Shown here: in pieces, positions 7,554 through 16,552 of the stretch
How positions within the stretch are numbered: position 1 is the stretch's first letter
Layout: every line of letters starts with the position of its first letter
From: Roseiarcus sp963823165
GTDB taxonomy: Bacteria > Pseudomonadota > Alphaproteobacteria > Rhizobiales > Beijerinckiaceae
Assembly (NCBI GenBank): GCA_963823165.1
Contig: CAWGKV010000003.1
Coordinates: 62,001 to 126,000 of the forward strand
DNA length: 64,000 bases
Reading direction: 5' to 3'
The notes under the pieces: model-generated
Told to the model about the DNA's origin: nothing
The model's database searches: none
What the model saw: only the letters and a program-made list of their open reading frames with translations
Position numbers and translations under genes: made by a program

Positions 7554-9965
7554 CTACCCCTCCGGGTTGTCCGCTCCGGTTGAACTCTTCGCGTCGGCCC
7601 GCCGTTGGCCGCCCCACACCCAGTCCTTGATCTCCGGCATGTCGTCCCCGACACGGCGGATATATTCCTTGTGCTCGATCAGCTTGTCGCGCAACGCCTG
7701 CTTGGCGTAGGCGGCGCGCGTGGCGAGGCCAGGGACGCGGTCGATCACGTCGTTGACCAGGTGGAAGCGGTCGATGTCGTTGAGCACGCACATGTCGAAC
7801 GGCGTGGTCGTGGTTCCCTCTTCCTTGTAGCCGCGCACGTGGATGTTGTCGTGCCCATGGCGACGGTAGGTCAGGCGGTGGATGAGCCACGGGTAGCCGT
7901 GGAAAGCGAAGATGATCGGCTTGTCGGTCGTGAACAGCGCGTCGAAGTCCCGGTCGTCGAGGCCGTGCGGATGCTCGCTCGGCGGCTGGAGCCGCATCAG
8001 GTCGACGACGTTGACGACGCGAACCTTGAGGTCGGGCGTGTGCTGGCGCAGGAGGTCGACCGCCGCGAGCGTCTCCAGCGTCGGCACGTCGCCGCAGCAG
8101 GCCATCACCACGTCCGGCTCGCCGCCCTTGTCGTTGCTCGCCCATTCCCAGATGCCGAGGCCGGTGCTGCAATGCTTGATCGCCTGGTCCATGTTCAGCC
8201 ATTGCGGGGAGGGCTGCTTTCCGGCGACGATGACGTTGATGGTGCTTCGGGTCCGCAGGCAGTGGTCAGTCACCGCCAGGAGACAGTTGGCGTCCGGCGG
8301 CAGATAGACCCGCACGACCTCCGCCTTCTTGTTGATCACGACATCGATGAATCCCGGGTCCTGGTGGGTGAAGCCGTTGTGGTCCTGCCGCCAGACGAGG
8401 CTGGACAAAAGGTAATTGAGCGAGGCGATCGGCCTTCGCCAATCGATGCCCCGGGTTACCTTCAGCCACTTGGCATGCTGGTTGAACATGGAGTCGACGA
8501 TGTGGATGAACGCCTCGTAGCAGGAGAAGAAGCCGTGCCGGCCGGTCAACAGATAGCCCTCGAGCCAGCCTTGGCACTGATGCTCGCTCAGCATCTCCAT
8601 GACGCGGCCGTCGGGGGAAAGATGATCGTCGTAAGGCACAGTCTCGGCGACCCAGGCGCGGTCGGTGACCTCGAGCACGTCCTGCCAGCGATTGGAATTG
8701 TTCTCGTCCGGACTGAACAGGCGGAAGTTGCGCGCTTCGAGGTTCAACTTCATCACGTCGCGCAGATAGCGCCCCATCACCCGCGTCGCCTCGGCCGTCG
8801 CGGCGCCCGGCGCGGAGACTTCAACCGCGTAGTCGCAGAAGTTCGGCAGCCTGAGGTCGCGCAACAGGGCGCCGCCGTTGGTGTGCGGATTGGCGCTCAT
8901 CCGACGTGAGCCGGAAGGCGGGAGCGCGGCGAGTTCCGGCTTCAGGCGCCCGGTCGCGTCGAACAGCTCCTCGGGGCGGTAGCTCTTCATCCAGGATTCG
9001 AGGACGCGCACGTGCTCCGGATGGCCCCGGATCTCGCTCATCGGCACTTGGTGCGCGCGCCAGTAGCCTTCCTCCCGCTTGCCGTCGATCTCCTTCGGGC
9101 AGGTCCAGCCCTTCGGCGTGCGCATGACGATCATCGGCCAGACGGGCCGCTTGGAGAAGCCGTTGGCGCGCGCATCGTGTTGGATCCGCCTTATGTCGTC
9201 GATCACCTTTTCCAGCGTCGCCGCCATCAGCTCGTGCATCGTCTTCGGGTCGTCGCCCTCGACGAAATGCGGCGCGTAGCCGTAGCCTCGCATGAGGGCC
9301 TCGAGCTCCGCGTGCGGGATGCGCGCGAGCACCGTCGGGTTGGCGATCTTGTAGCCGTTGAGATGCAGGATCGGCAGCACTGCGCCGTCGCGCACGGGGT
9401 TGAGAAACTTGTTCGAGTGCCAGCTGGTGGCGAGCGGCCCCGTCTCCGCCTCGCCGTCGCCGATGACGCAGGCGACGATGAGGCCGGGGTTGTCGAACGC
9501 CGCGCCGTGGGCGTGCGACATCGAATAGCCGAGTTCGCCCCCCTCGTGGATCGATCCCGGCGTCTCCGGCGCGACGTGGCTCGGAATGCCGCCGGGGAAC
9601 GAGAACTGGGTGAAGAGGCGCTTCATCCCCTCCTCGTCCTGCGAGATGTTGGGATAGACCTCGCTGTAAGTCCCCTCGAGATAGGCGTTGGCGACCAGCC
9701 CCGGTCCGCCGTGGCCAGGGCCAGTGACGTAGATCACGTCGAGGTCGAGCTTCTTGATCAGCCGGTTGAGATGGACATAGATGAAGTTGAGGCCCGGCGT
9801 CGTGCCCCAGTGCCCGAGCAGGCGCGGCTTGACGTGATCCTCCGACAGCGGCGCCTTCAGCAGAGGATTGTCGAACAGATAGATCTGCCCGACCGACAGA
9901 TAATTGGCCGCGCGCCAATAGGCGTGGATCAGACCGCCTTCCTTCTCCGACAACACGTTCGCCAT
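7554..9965 (-). CDS. xfp: Xylulose-5-phosphate/fructose-6-phosphate phosphoketolase
   Basis: The protein has 803 residues, typical of phosphoketolases. These thiamine-diphosphate enzymes split xylulose-5-P or fructose-6-P with phosphate into acetyl-phosphate plus glyceraldehyde-3-P or erythrose-4-P. The N-terminus carries EGGLIHAYWRAANYLSVGQI, then GHWGTTPGLNFIYVHLNRLI and GPGHGGPGLVANAYLEGTYS. The ThDP-binding GDGEAETGPLATSWHSNKF is near residue 165. The start at 9965 has GGGAGGAAACG just upstream. It precedes glgP, linking glycogen breakdown to acetyl-phosphate. No acetate kinase or phosphotransacetylase gene is seen in the window. Confidence 0.96.
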   Translation of the reverse strand: MANVLSEKEGGLIHAYWRAANYLSVGQIYLFDNPLLKAPLSEDHVKPRLLGHWGTTPGLNFIYVHLNRLIKKLDLDVIYVTGPGHGGPGLVANAYLEGTYSEVYPNISQDEEGMKRLFTQFSFPGGIPSHVAPETPGSIHEGGELGYSMSHAHGAAFDNPGLIVACVIGDGEAETGPLATSWHSNKFLNPVRDGAVLPILHLNGYKIANPTVLARIPHAELEALMRGYGYAPHFVEGDDPKTMHELMAATLEKVIDDIRRIQHDARANGFSKRPVWPMIVMRTPKGWTCPKEIDGKREEGYWRAHQVPMSEIRGHPEHVRVLESWMKSYRPEELFDATGRLKPELAALPPSGSRRMSANPHTNGGALLRDLRLPNFCDYAVEVSAPGAATAEATRVMGRYLRDVMKLNLEARNFRLFSPDENNSNRWQDVLEVTDRAWVAETVPYDDHLSPDGRVMEMLSEHQCQGWLEGYLLTGRHGFFSCYEAFIHIVDSMFNQHAKWLKVTRGIDWRRPIASLNYLLSSLVWRQDHNGFTHQDPGFIDVVINKKAEVVRVYLPPDANCLLAVTDHCLRTRSTINVIVAGKQPSPQWLNMDQAIKHCSTGLGIWEWASNDKGGEPDVVMACCGDVPTLETLAAVDLLRQHTPDLKVRVVNVVDLMRLQPPSEHPHGLDDRDFDALFTTDKPIIFAFHGYPWLIHRLTYRRHGHDNIHVRGYKEEGTTTTPFDMCVLNDIDRFHLVNDVIDRVPGLATRAAYAKQALRDKLIEHKEYIRRVGDDMPEIKDWVWGGQRRADAKSSTGADNPEG

Positions 9966-10034
9966 CGTTTCCTCCCGCAGCCGTCGCTGCGCTTTGCGCG
10001 TTGCCGTCCAGCGTCTTCTATCCGACCCCGGACG

Positions 10035-10283
10035 TCAACGGGCCCCGGACCCCGGGCCCATTCCGACTTTGAGCCTCAAGCGCTCCTCCTTCGGGTCGAG
10101 CTCGCGTTCGAGCTCTTTCCGAGCCATCGTCCAGTGATCGTCGGCGCGCCCGTCGGGTCTGCCTTCTTCCTCCCAGATCTCGTAGGCGCGCCGGCGGATG
10201 CGATGCTCGTCGGGCTCCGCAGGGCGGGGGTCTTGGGAATGGGACTCGTCGTGCGCGGCGTCGTCATGCGCGTCCTGGTTCAT
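10035..10283 (-). CDS. DUF2934 domain protein
   Basis: The product is an 82-residue acidic, hydrophilic protein with the DUF2934 core RIRRRAYEIWEEEGRPDG followed by RADDHW near residues 28-50. GGAGG lies six to ten bases before the ATG at 10283. The family is common as multi-copy small proteins in Hyphomicrobiales; its function is not known to me. A second member lies 500 bp away at 10539-10772 on the same strand, with 18 of 19 core residues shared (YEIWEEEGRP identical). Confidence 0.85.
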   Translation of the reverse strand: MNQDAHDDAAHDESHSQDPRPAEPDEHRIRRRAYEIWEEEGRPDGRADDHWTMARKELERELDPKEERLRLKVGMGPGSGAR

Positions 10284-10405
10284 GGATTGCCTCCTCTCCT
10301 GAGGCCTTCACCCTCCCATCAAAGAACGCCGGTTCGATGACGTTTGGGAGACAGTCGGAGGGTGACGTTTGCCCGTTGCGCTTCAGGCAAAACTCGCTCA
10401 AACTC

Positions 10406-10552
10406 CGGCACTGCGGCGCGATCAACTCGATCGGCAGCCTGTCCGGCTACTTCGCCCCCTCCGTCACGGCCTGGATCAAGGACGCGACCAGCGGCTTGGC
10501 CGGGACGCTCGTCGCCATCGCCGCCCGTCCCCTTGCAATCACCCTGGCTCGT
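10406..10552 (+). pseudogene. Fossil fragment of an MFS transporter C-terminus
   Basis: About 49 codons here (GAINSIGSLSGYFAPSVTAW, then IKDATSGLAGT and PLAITLA) match the last helices of the intact MFS gene at 13950-14100 (AINSIGNLSGYFGPFVMGW, IKDLTGSFAWA, ALAITLA). DNA identity is obvious by eye (GCGATCAACTCGATCGGC shared). There is no start, no upstream transporter and the reading decays at both ends. It is a remnant of a duplication, wedged between two DUF2934 genes. Confidence 0.75.
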
Positions 10553-10772
10553 CCTCGTGACCCAGCTCGCGTTCCAGCCTTTCGACTAGGCCTTCCGGGT
10601 CGTGCTTGTGTTCGAGCTCCCACCGGGCCCTCAACCAGTGGTCGACGGCGCGTCCCTCCGGTCTGCCCTCTTCCTCCCAGATCTCATAGGCGCGTTCGCG
10701 AACGCGATGCTCGTCCAGAGGGGCGCCAGACTCCCCTTCATCATGCATGTCGCTGTGCGGCGCCCGCGCCAT
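10539..10772 (-). CDS. DUF2934 domain protein, second copy
   Basis: The product has 77 residues from the ATG at 10772, which has a strong GGGAGGGAGA ribosome site eight bases upstream. An open extension to 10820 is less likely. The core is RVRERAYEIWEEEGRPEG with RAVDHWLRARWELE. Compared with the copy at 10035-10283 the tail differs (DPEGLVERLERELGHEDEPG) and is rich in Glu. The two genes are separated by the MFS fossil, suggesting that a duplication or insertion event split an older pair. Confidence 0.82.
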   Translation of the reverse strand: MARAPHSDMHDEGESGAPLDEHRVRERAYEIWEEEGRPEGRAVDHWLRARWELEHKHDPEGLVERLERELGHEDEPG

Positions 10773-11004
10773 GGGATCTCTCCCTCCCCCTCGGTCGCAG
10801 CCTGGGCCGCGGCCAGGCACGCATTGTGGCTCAAAGTCTGCGCGTTTGATGACAATTAAGCAACGGCGACGCCTTGCCTCCTTCAGAAAGGCGCTGGCGC
10901 AGCCCGCTCATCGAGAAAAAATATCAACCGCCACGGAACTCGGGACGTTAAGATCAGGCCGGCCTGTCGCCCGGCCACGAGAAAAAAAACGCCAGAGAAA
11001 CTCG

Positions 11005-12717
11005 ATGGAAACGCAAAGGATTCCGCTCAAGGTCACCGGCGCGCGTCTCATCCGGGTGATCAGAATCTTCGCGAAATCTGAGGCCGGACGGACGGCGAAA
11101 TGGATGTTCGCAGCGCTCGTTGCGCTCCTGTGCGCGGCCAACGGGCTCAACGTCGCCAACAGCTACGTCAACCGGAACTTCATGACGGCGATCGCCGATC
11201 GCAACATGGCCGGATTCGTTCGGCTCGCGATGCTGTCGGTCGGCGTCTACGGCGCCTCGACGGTCGTCGCGGTGATCGCCAAATTCGCCGAGGACCGACT
11301 GGGGCTTCTGTGGCGCGAGGCGATGACGCGACGGGCCGTGGAGCTCTATCTCGCCGACGGCGCCTACGACCGCCTCGCCGCCTCCGGCGAGCTCGCCAAC
11401 CCGGACCAGCGGATCAGCGAGGACGTGCGGGCCTTCACGGTCACAGCCCTCTCGTTCATCCTGATGGCGCTAAATAGCGCGCTGACCCTTTTGGCCTTCT
11501 CCGGGGTGCTCTGGGCGATTAGCCCGGAGCTTGCGCTTGTGGCGGCCGCGTACGCCGCCTGCGGATCGTACCTCACGATGCGCCTCGGCCGCCCGCTCAT
11601 CAGGCTGAATTCCGAGCAGCTCGATATGGAGGCAAGCTTCCGCTCCGCACTCATCCACGTTCGGGAGAACGCCGAATCGATTCGGCTCGCGCGCGTCGAG
11701 GCAGGGCAGTCCTCGCAGCTTCTTCGACGACTCGACGACCTCATCGTCAACTTTCGCCGTATCGTCGCGATCAACCGCAATGTCGGCTTCTTCACCACGG
11801 GCTATAACTGGGTCATCCAGATCATTCCGGCCTTGATCATTGCGCCCGCCTTCATCAGGGGCGAGGTCGAATTCGGCGTGATCACCCAGTCGGCGATCGC
11901 TTTTTCGGCGGTCGTCGCCGCATTCTCGCTGATCGTGACTCAGTATCAGTCGATCTCGAATTTCGCCGCCGTGGCGGCGCGGCTGAACTCGCTCGTGACG
12001 GCGCTCGAAACGCCGGCAAAATCCCCGATCGAGATCGTCGAGGCGGACCGGCGCCTGGCCTACGAAGGGCTGACGCTCTCGTCGACGAATGGGGCCCCGC
12101 TGGTCAAGGATCTGTCGGTCTCGATCCCGCTCGCGACCCGGGTTCGCGTCGCGGGGCGGGATCCGGCGGTCGGAACGGCGCTGTTCCGCGCCACCGCAGG
12201 CCTGTCGGTCCCCGGTGCGGGACGGATCCTGCGTCCCCCCGACACGCAGTTTCTCGCCGAGCGGCCCTACCTGCCGCCGGGAACCCTGCGTCAGGCGCTC
12301 GCGCCGACGGGCGGCGAGGGCGAACCTTCGGACGAGCGGATCTTTGAACTCCTGGGCGCGCTCAAGGTCGAAGCGGCGGTGATCCAGGCGGGGGGACTGA
12401 ACGCCGATCGGGACTGGAACAAGGTCCTTTCGTTGCGCGACCAGCAGCTCCTGGCGTTCGTCCGCCTGTTTCTAGCGCCGCCGCGCCTGGTGTTTCTCGA
12501 TGGCATCGGGGGCGCTCTGGGGCCGGACCTCGCCGCAGCCATCTTGCGCATGATGGCCGAGCGCGCCATCGCTTATGTGGATCACGAACAGGCCGAGGCG
12601 TCCTTCGAGCTTTACGACGCGGTCCTCGAATGCAGCGAAAGCGGCGCGTGGACCTGGACGGACAGAGGCGCCGGCGCCGGGCAGAGCACGCCGAAAGGCC
12701 ACCCCGAGGAGTCTTGA
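11005..12717 (+). CDS. SbmA/YddA-type ABC half-transporter with degenerate ATPase domain
   Basis: This is a 570-residue protein from the ATG at 11005. The first 350 residues form the SbmA/BacA-YddA type permease (helices near 35-55, 70-92, 155-200, 275-330; NSYVNRNFMTAIADRNMAGF is typical). The rest aligns with an ABC ATPase domain but the motifs are lost. The Walker A position reads GRDPAVGTA without the Lys (about 384), the signature reads LSLRDQQ instead of LSGGE (about 474), and Walker B reads LVFLDGIGG without the catalytic Glu (about 494). FLAERPYLPPGTLRQAL, the Q-loop region, survives. ATP hydrolysis is therefore unlikely. SbmA/BacA relatives are proton-driven peptide importers, so a similar role is possible. 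The frame is otherwise intact. Confidence 0.85.
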   Translation: METQRIPLKVTGARLIRVIRIFAKSEAGRTAKWMFAALVALLCAANGLNVANSYVNRNFMTAIADRNMAGFVRLAMLSVGVYGASTVVAVIAKFAEDRLGLLWREAMTRRAVELYLADGAYDRLAASGELANPDQRISEDVRAFTVTALSFILMALNSALTLLAFSGVLWAISPELALVAAAYAACGSYLTMRLGRPLIRLNSEQLDMEASFRSALIHVRENAESIRLARVEAGQSSQLLRRLDDLIVNFRRIVAINRNVGFFTTGYNWVIQIIPALIIAPAFIRGEVEFGVITQSAIAFSAVVAAFSLIVTQYQSISNFAAVAARLNSLVTALETPAKSPIEIVEADRRLAYEGLTLSSTNGAPLVKDLSVSIPLATRVRVAGRDPAVGTALFRATAGLSVPGAGRILRPPDTQFLAERPYLPPGTLRQALAPTGGEGEPSDERIFELLGALKVEAAVIQAGGLNADRDWNKVLSLRDQQLLAFVRLFLAPPRLVFLDGIGGALGPDLAAAILRMMAERAIAYVDHEQAEASFELYDAVLECSESGAWTWTDRGAGAGQSTPKGHPEES

Positions 12718-12826
12718 TAAAAGGGATGCCGAAAAGCCTCAGGGCCTGTTGCGCCAGAGGCGAATCTCGGCTCAAATTGTGACCGAGTCCGGCGCCATAA
12801 ACGGGCGCAACCCGAGGGAGGATGAC

Positions 12827-14146
12827 GTGGGGGACGTCGAACGGCGCACGCTGACCAAAGTCGCGTGGCGGTTCATCCCGTTTCTGATCCTCTGCTATTT
12901 CGTCGCCTATCTCGACCGGGTGAACGTCGGCTTCGCCAAGCTGACGATGGACGACGACCTCAATCTCTCGGACACGGCGTTCGGTTTCGGCGCCGGCGTG
13001 TTCTTCCTCGCCTATTTCCTGTTCGAGGTGCCGTCGAACATCATCATGGACAAGGTCGGCGCGCGGCGCTGGATCGCCCGCATCATGCTGTCCTGGGGCA
13101 TCATTTCGGGGGCGATGGCCTTCATTCCGGAAATCGCCTCGGTCACCGGAATCAGCGTGGAGCACACGTTCTATCTCCTGCGGATCCTGCTCGGCTTCGC
13201 CGAGGCGGGGTTCTTCCCGGGCATCATCTTCTTCCTGACCTTGTGGTTTCCCGCCGCCTACCGGGGGCGGATCGTCGGCTACTTCATGGCGGCGATCCCG
13301 CTCTCGTCGGCGCTGGGATCGCCGGTCTCCGCGGCGCTGCTCGGCATTGACGGGACGGCCGGCCTGCGCGGCTGGCAGTGGCTCTTCATCGTCGAGGCGC
13401 TGCCGTCGATCGTTCTCGCCTTCGTCAGCTACTATTACCTGACTGACCGCCCCGCGGACGCGGGATGGCTCGGCGCGGAGGACCGAAGGTGGCTGCTGCG
13501 CCGCCTCGCCATCGAGGACCGGCGGCGCGAACCCGTGTCGCCTGGCAGCGCGCTGGCGAGCCTCGCCGACGCGCGCGTGCTCGCGCTCTCGCTTGTCTAT
13601 TTCGGCGCGGTCGCCTGCGTCTACGGCGTCGGCTTCTGGCTCCCGACCATCGTCAAGGGCTTCGGCCTGTCGATCGCGGCCACCGGTTGGGTCAGCGCCA
13701 TTCCCTATGCCGTGGCGTTCGTCGGCATGATGTGGTGGGGCCTGCGCTCCGACCGCGAGGGCGAGCGCACGATGCATCTCGCGATCGCGCTGGCGCTCAC
13801 GGCGATCGGCGTCGGCGGCTCAGCCTTTCTCGCCGACCCTGTCCTCAAGATGGTGGCGCTGACGATCGGCGCCTTCGGCGTCTACGCGTCGCTGCCGATC
13901 TTCTGGACGCTGCCGACGGCGTTTCTCGCCGGGGCGGCGGTGGCGCCGGGCATTGCGGCGATCAACTCGATCGGCAACCTGTCCGGTTATTTCGGCCCCT
14001 TCGTCATGGGCTGGATCAAGGACTTGACCGGCAGCTTCGCTTGGGCGCTCTTGACGATCGCCGGCTGCGCGGTGGTCGCCCTTGCGATCACGCTGGCGCT
14101 CGGCCACAATCCGCAACTGGAACGCGCCCCCGAGGCTGCGGAATGA
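12827..14146 (+). CDS. MFS transporter, anion:cation symporter type
   Basis: The product has 439 residues with 12 predicted helices. Landmarks are RFIPFLILCYFVAYLDRVNV at the first helix, LRILLGFAEAGFFPGIIFFL at helix 4-5 and FWLPTIVKGFGLS, as in tartrate, phthalate or hexuronate permeases of the ACS family. I chose the GTG at 12827 because GGGAGG sits six bases upstream; the frame is open further back but runs into the end of the ABC gene. It is followed by a cupin gene whose start nearly overlaps its stop, so the two are co-transcribed. The substrate, probably an organic acid, cannot be read. Confidence 0.88.
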   Translation: MGDVERRTLTKVAWRFIPFLILCYFVAYLDRVNVGFAKLTMDDDLNLSDTAFGFGAGVFFLAYFLFEVPSNIIMDKVGARRWIARIMLSWGIISGAMAFIPEIASVTGISVEHTFYLLRILLGFAEAGFFPGIIFFLTLWFPAAYRGRIVGYFMAAIPLSSALGSPVSAALLGIDGTAGLRGWQWLFIVEALPSIVLAFVSYYYLTDRPADAGWLGAEDRRWLLRRLAIEDRRREPVSPGSALASLADARVLALSLVYFGAVACVYGVGFWLPTIVKGFGLSIAATGWVSAIPYAVAFVGMMWWGLRSDREGERTMHLAIALALTAIGVGGSAFLADPVLKMVALTIGAFGVYASLPIFWTLPTAFLAGAAVAPGIAAINSIGNLSGYFGPFVMGWIKDLTGSFAWALLTIAGCAVVALAITLALGHNPQLERAPEAAE

Positions 14147-14163
14147 CGGGAGGAGGATCACCG

Positions 14164-14568
14164 ATGTTGACGCGACGCGCCTTCGCCGCCTGCGCCCTGT
14201 GCGCCGCCGGCGGTTTTCTAGCGACAGGGGCCGAGGCGCAGAACGCGCCTGCCTCCGGGCTGAAGCGGACGCTGCTCAAGCAGACCGACGGGCCGATCGA
14301 CGGCTATGTCACGGTCGAGATGAAGGTCGAGATCGAACCCGGAGCGGCGATCGCGCGGCACACCCATCCGGGCGTCGAATCCGGCTATGTCGTCGAGGGC
14401 GGAACCTATCTCACGATCGACGGGGTGGGCGCGCTGGCGTTGAAGCCGGGCGACGGCTTCCAGGTGCCGACCCGCGTCGTCCACGGCGGAACGAACGGCC
14501 CCGCCAGGACCGTCGTCGTGTCGACCTATGTGGTCGAGAAGGGCAAGCCCCTCGCCTCGCCGGCGTGA
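14164..14568 (+). CDS. Exported cupin-domain protein
   Basis: The product has 134 residues. A twin-arginine-like signal (MLTRRAFAACALCAAGGFLA) ends at ATGAEA, so export, possibly by Tat, is expected. The body is one cupin barrel with HTHPGVESGYVVEGGTYL carrying two metal-type histidines and a glutamate, plus KPGDGFQVPTRVVHGG with a third histidine. GGAGGA precedes the ATG at 14164; an in-frame ATG at 14143 would overlap the MFS stop. It sits directly after the MFS gene. Single-domain cupins of this type have varied roles, so no reaction is assigned. Confidence 0.85.
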   Translation: MLTRRAFAACALCAAGGFLATGAEAQNAPASGLKRTLLKQTDGPIDGYVTVEMKVEIEPGAAIARHTHPGVESGYVVEGGTYLTIDGVGALALKPGDGFQVPTRVVHGGTNGPARTVVVSTYVVEKGKPLASPA

Positions 14569-14681
14569 CGCCAAGCAGCGGCGGCGCCGGCGCCAAGCGG
14601 ATGTGGCGCCGGCGCCAAAACCATGCCAACTCGCTGCAAGGCCTGCCCATTGCCGTTTTGAGCTTTTTCTCAACCGAAGCT

Positions 14682-15595
14682 TCAGCGCTGCGACGCCCTG
14701 ACGTGATCGATGAACGCGCGCAGCTTGGGCAGCACCTGCCGTCTGTCCGGGTAGTATAGAAAAACGCCGGGCGTTGTGACGGCGAACGTCCGTAAGCAGC
14801 GCTTGCAACCGGCCCGCGGCAATCGGCGCTTTGGCGAGCGGGCCGGGCGCCTGCGCAAGCCCGACTCCTTGGACCGCCGCTCCGACGAGCGTGGAGTAGT
14901 CGCGCGCGATGAGCGGCCCGGAGACGATCGCCTCGACCGTCCTGTTCCCGTCGACAAAGGGCCAGGGCGCGATCGTCCCGTCCGAGCGGCGCATGCGCAG
15001 GCAGGCGTGGCCACGCAGATCGTCGATGCGCTCCGGCCGCTTCCGCTGAGCCCAGATAATCGGGGCTGCCGACGACCACGTATGGGAACGGCGGCGTCAG
15101 CCGCACTGCGACCATATCCGCGGCGATGAACTGGCCGAGCCGAATGCCGGCGTCAAACCCTTCCGCGGCGAGATCGACCAGTTCCGCGCTTGCGGCGATT
15201 TCCACCTCGACCTCGGGATAGCTCCGGCAGAAAGAGGCGATCACCGGCTCGAGGATCAGCGGGACAACCGCACCCGGAACGGATAGACGCAAAAGTCCGC
15301 TCGGTCGCTGTCCGAGCCCACGCGCGACCTCGCTCGCGGCGACGATCTCCTCGAAGGCGGGCTTGGCGCGCGACAGGAAGCGTTCGCCGGCTTCGGTCAG
15401 GCCGACGCTGCGCGTGGTGCGCGTGAAGAGCGCCGCGCCCAAGCGCGCCTCGAGCGCACGTACGGCCTGGCTCATCGCCGACGGCGTCACACCGAGCTCC
15501 GCGGCCGCTCTGCGAAAATTGCGGCGATGAGCGACGCTGAGGAACGCCTCCACCCCGTCGAGCGCTCCGTGCCTGACTGTGAAGTCCTGCTTCAT
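14682..15595 (-). pseudogene. LysR family regulator, broken by two single-base frameshifts
   Basis: From the ATG at 15595 the protein opens with a standard LysR helix-turn-helix (FRRAAAELGVTPSAMSQAVR, near residues 28-47) and the start of the effector domain. Near 15045 the frame slips: the expected continuation (PERIDDLRGHACLRMRRSDG) lies one base off. A second slip near 14779, an extra A, is needed to reach the true C-terminus (PGVFLYYPDRRQVLPKLRAF, ending at 14682). With both slips corrected the protein would be about 304 residues, normal for the family. It is either recent decay or two sequence errors. It is divergent from the methyltransferase gene. Confidence 0.8.
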
Positions 15596-15715
15596 AGGCC
15601 GTCGACTTTATCGTGGATAGTCGCTCGCCGAAAGACGTCGTACATCCGGCTTCGGATCAGGGTCACGCGAGACTCGAAGGCCACGACAAAGCCTGAAGCA
15701 GGGAGAAAGCTTGCA

Positions 15716-16543
15716 ATGACCGATGTCTTTGATGACGTGCGCGAACACTATCGCGCGACCGGCCTGACCGAGCGCCTGAAGACGGCGCTCGCCGCGCTCG
15801 GGCCGGACGATCAGCGGCTCACGCCGCAGCTCTTGGCTGCCGTCGACCAGTTTCACACGTGCGGGCTCGCTGCGACCGCAGAGCTTGCCGAGTTGGCTCA
15901 GATCAGAACCGACATGTCGGTTCTGGATGTCGGCTCGGGCGTCGGCGGGCCAGCGCGCTTCCTGGCTGCGACCTATGGCTGCCGTGTTATGGGCGTCGAC
16001 CTCAGCGAGCCGTTCGTGGACGCCGCGCGCTATCTGACCGGACGCGCGGGACAGAGCGGGCTTGTGTCGTTCGAGGTCGCGAGCGCGCTCGAGCTTCCGT
16101 TTGACGACGGCTCCTTTGACGTCGCGCTCATGCAACATGTGGCCATGAACATCGAAGATCGGGCAAAACTCTACCGGGAAATCAGGCGCGTGCTGAAATC
16201 GGGCGGCAGGTTTGCGACCTTCGACGTCGTGTCGACCGACGGCGAGCCGCACTATCCAGTGCCCTGGGCGCGGACGTCCGCCGCGAGCTTTCTCATGACG
16301 GCGACAGGGACGCGGGAGGCGATCGAATCAGCGGGTTTCCGCACGCTGGCGTCGCGGGACGACACCGAAGCCGCCAAGGCTTGGGCCGCACGACTGCGCG
16401 CGTCGGGGCCGCCGCCCTCGCCAAATCTCGGCGTGGTGATGGGGCCGGGCTTCGCTGAGCTTGCCGCCAATCTCGCGCGAAATCTGATGGAAGGACGTTT
16501 CGGCGTCCTGACCGCGGTCTTCGAAACCACCTCGACCGAATAG
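15716..16543 (+). CDS. Class I SAM-dependent methyltransferase
   Basis: This is a 275-residue protein from the ATG at 15716, which has GGGAGAAAG six to eight bases upstream. The glycine-rich SAM motif VLDVGSGVGGPARFLA sits at residues 68-83, GVDLSEPFVDAA follows at about 95, and post-motif segments LPFDDGSFDVALMQHVAMNI and LKSGGRFATFDVV are present. This is the UbiE/sterol-methyltransferase-like subgroup acting on small molecules. The next gene, a membrane protein at 16553, starts 9 bases after its stop, so they form an operon. Divergent from the broken LysR gene, whose product may once have regulated it. Confidence 0.88.
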   Translation: MTDVFDDVREHYRATGLTERLKTALAALGPDDQRLTPQLLAAVDQFHTCGLAATAELAELAQIRTDMSVLDVGSGVGGPARFLAATYGCRVMGVDLSEPFVDAARYLTGRAGQSGLVSFEVASALELPFDDGSFDVALMQHVAMNIEDRAKLYREIRRVLKSGGRFATFDVVSTDGEPHYPVPWARTSAASFLMTATGTREAIESAGFRTLASRDDTEAAKAWAARLRASGPPPSPNLGVVMGPGFAELAANLARNLMEGRFGVLTAVFETTSTE

Positions 16544-16552
16544 GAGGCGAAC

